DNA of 64,000 nt, from the NCBI RefSeq assembly GCF_000743575.1, contig NZ_JQGC01000001.1, forward strand, positions 186,001-250,000, written 5' to 3'. The translations under genes were made by a program, and so were the position numbers. The notes under the pieces were generated by a model. The model saw only the letters and a program-made list of their open reading frames with translations. It searched no databases and had not been told where the DNA came from. The first letter of the stretch is position 1. Each line of letters starts with the position of its first letter. This document shows, piece by piece, positions 63,304-64,000 of this stretch. This stretch comes from Devosia riboflavina. Its GTDB lineage: Bacteria; Pseudomonadota; Alphaproteobacteria; Rhizobiales; Devosiaceae.

Positions 63304-63984
63304 TCAATTATCTGGATCAGGAATGGCCAAGAGCCGGCTCGCGCCCATGAGATGGCTGCGCATCAGCGCCGCCGCGACATCGTTGTCGCCGCTTTCCAAC
63401 CGTGCCAGAATTTCCAGATGCTCATTGCAGGTGACGACCACCCGGCCAGGCCCATGCTTCCAGTTGTAGTTGGAAAGCCGCCGCAACTGGTTCTGCCGCT
63501 GCATGGCATCGGCCAGATAGCGATTGCCGGACGCCCGGCTGATGCCCTCGTGGAATTCCGCATTCATTTCAAACAGGATGATGCTTGAACGATCGGTCCA
63601 CTCGGCTTCCTTCATCTGTTCGTGCCGATCGCGGATGGATTTGATCCAATCCGGCTCCAGGTGAAAGCCGGGCTCAAGAATGGCCGCGCACTCGATCAAC
63701 ATGCGGAAGCGGAAACTCTCGGCGCGGGCGGCCGCGTCACGGGTTTCTACGCTGAATTCCCAGCCATAACCGCTGCGGCGGCGCAGGGCGCCCAGTCCTT
63801 CGAGCGTAGTGAGCGCCTCGCGCACCCGTGCCCGGTCCTCGCCGGTCATGCGCATCAATTCGGCCTCGGCGAACTGGTCGCCTAATAGTCCTTCACGCCG
63901 CAATCGCGCGATGGTCACCAGCATATCCTCGTGCTGTGGCTCTTCCGCAGCGCTGCTCTGTGGCGGCGTTGCCAAGAGCACCAT
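63304..63984 (-). CDS. GntR-family regulator (FCD type), possibly 5' partial
   Basis: 226 residues from an ATG at 63984, but the frame stays open to the window edge, so the real start may lie further upstream. A winged-helix part (RVREALTTLEGLGALRRRSGYG) is followed by an FCD domain (FEMNAEFHEGISRASGNRYL, NEHLEILARLESGDNDVAAALMRSHL). The N-terminal helix of the DNA-binding domain is divergent. It is placed directly upstream of the M20 gene on the same strand. Confidence 0.75.
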   Translation of the reverse strand: MVLLATPPQSSAAEEPQHEDMLVTIARLRREGLLGDQFAEAELMRMTGEDRARVREALTTLEGLGALRRRSGYGWEFSVETRDAAARAESFRFRMLIECAAILEPGFHLEPDWIKSIRDRHEQMKEAEWTDRSSIILFEMNAEFHEGISRASGNRYLADAMQRQNQLRRLSNYNWKHGPGRVVVTCNEHLEILARLESGDNDVAAALMRSHLMGASRLLAIPDPDN

Positions 63985-64000
63985 GCCGCGATTGGGTCGG

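Overview
The window reads as a chromosomal, catabolism-dominated segment from a high-GC alphaproteobacterium of the Hyphomicrobiales, probably Devosia-like. That placement is an inference from strong GC bias at third codon positions, the dense set of oligopeptide-type and sugar ABC transporters, many SDR dehydrogenases, and GntR, IclR and RpiR regulators. No rRNA, tRNA, CRISPR array, phage module or insertion sequence is visible. About 59 protein genes fill nearly all of the 64 kb, and many start by ATGA or GTGA overlap with the gene before.

Layout. (1) 1-4993, plus strand: a 5'-cut Gfo/Idh/MocA oxidoreductase, an SDR, an HpcH/HpaI aldolase, a PLP enzyme of the D-serine deaminase/D-threonine aldolase fold and an M81 (MlrC-like) hydrolase. 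(2) 5062-14484: a phytanoyl-CoA-dioxygenase-like oxygenase, an AraC regulator, a four-Asp-box sialidase-like protein, an MFS-HEAT fusion, two tandem paralogous Cys-containing small proteins, a NagA-like deacetylase, and a divergent SDR-GntR-RidA group. (3) 14481-26652: an M81/uronate-dehydrogenase-like/Ldh operon, an IclR regulator, a dipeptide-type ABC transporter, a class III aminotransferase and a dipeptide epimerase. (4) 26798-36415: an RpiR regulator divergent from a second peptide-type ABC operon that continues into a serine hydrolase, AnmK, a GNAT and an EamA exporter; this looks like a peptidoglycan-recycling locus. (5) 36472-41748, minus strand: a ugpBAEC-like operon ending in a TIM-barrel isomerase. 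(6) 41982-51133: an oligosaccharide ABC transporter with two polyol SDRs, divergent from a GH39 beta-xylosidase-like gene. (7) 51134-51947: a short AT-richer patch with an orphan small gene and repeat debris. (8) 52034-58179: a GntR-controlled oxidative sugar-acid pathway (oxidoreductase, IlvD/Edd dehydratase, lactonase-like amidohydrolase, DapA-family aldolase, SDR). (9) 58259-64000: a two-component system, a small lipoprotein, an M20 amidohydrolase and a GntR regulator at the edge.

How it fits together. Several regulators sit beside inverted repeats that are plausible operators: near-identical TTTCG-N5-CGAAA sites on both sides of iclR, TGAAA/TTTCA sites between rpiR and its transporter, twin palindromes between the NagA-like gene and its divergent partner, and a TTGACA-overlapping ATTATTGACAATAAT motif that links the GH39/oligosaccharide promoter to the sugar-acid dehydratase promoter 4 kb away. 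All four complete transporter operons separate the abundant binding-protein gene from the first permease gene by a strong hairpin. Overall the segment looks like a set of scavenging modules for peptidoglycan fragments, peptides, plant-type glycosides, polyols and glycerophosphodiester-like compounds.
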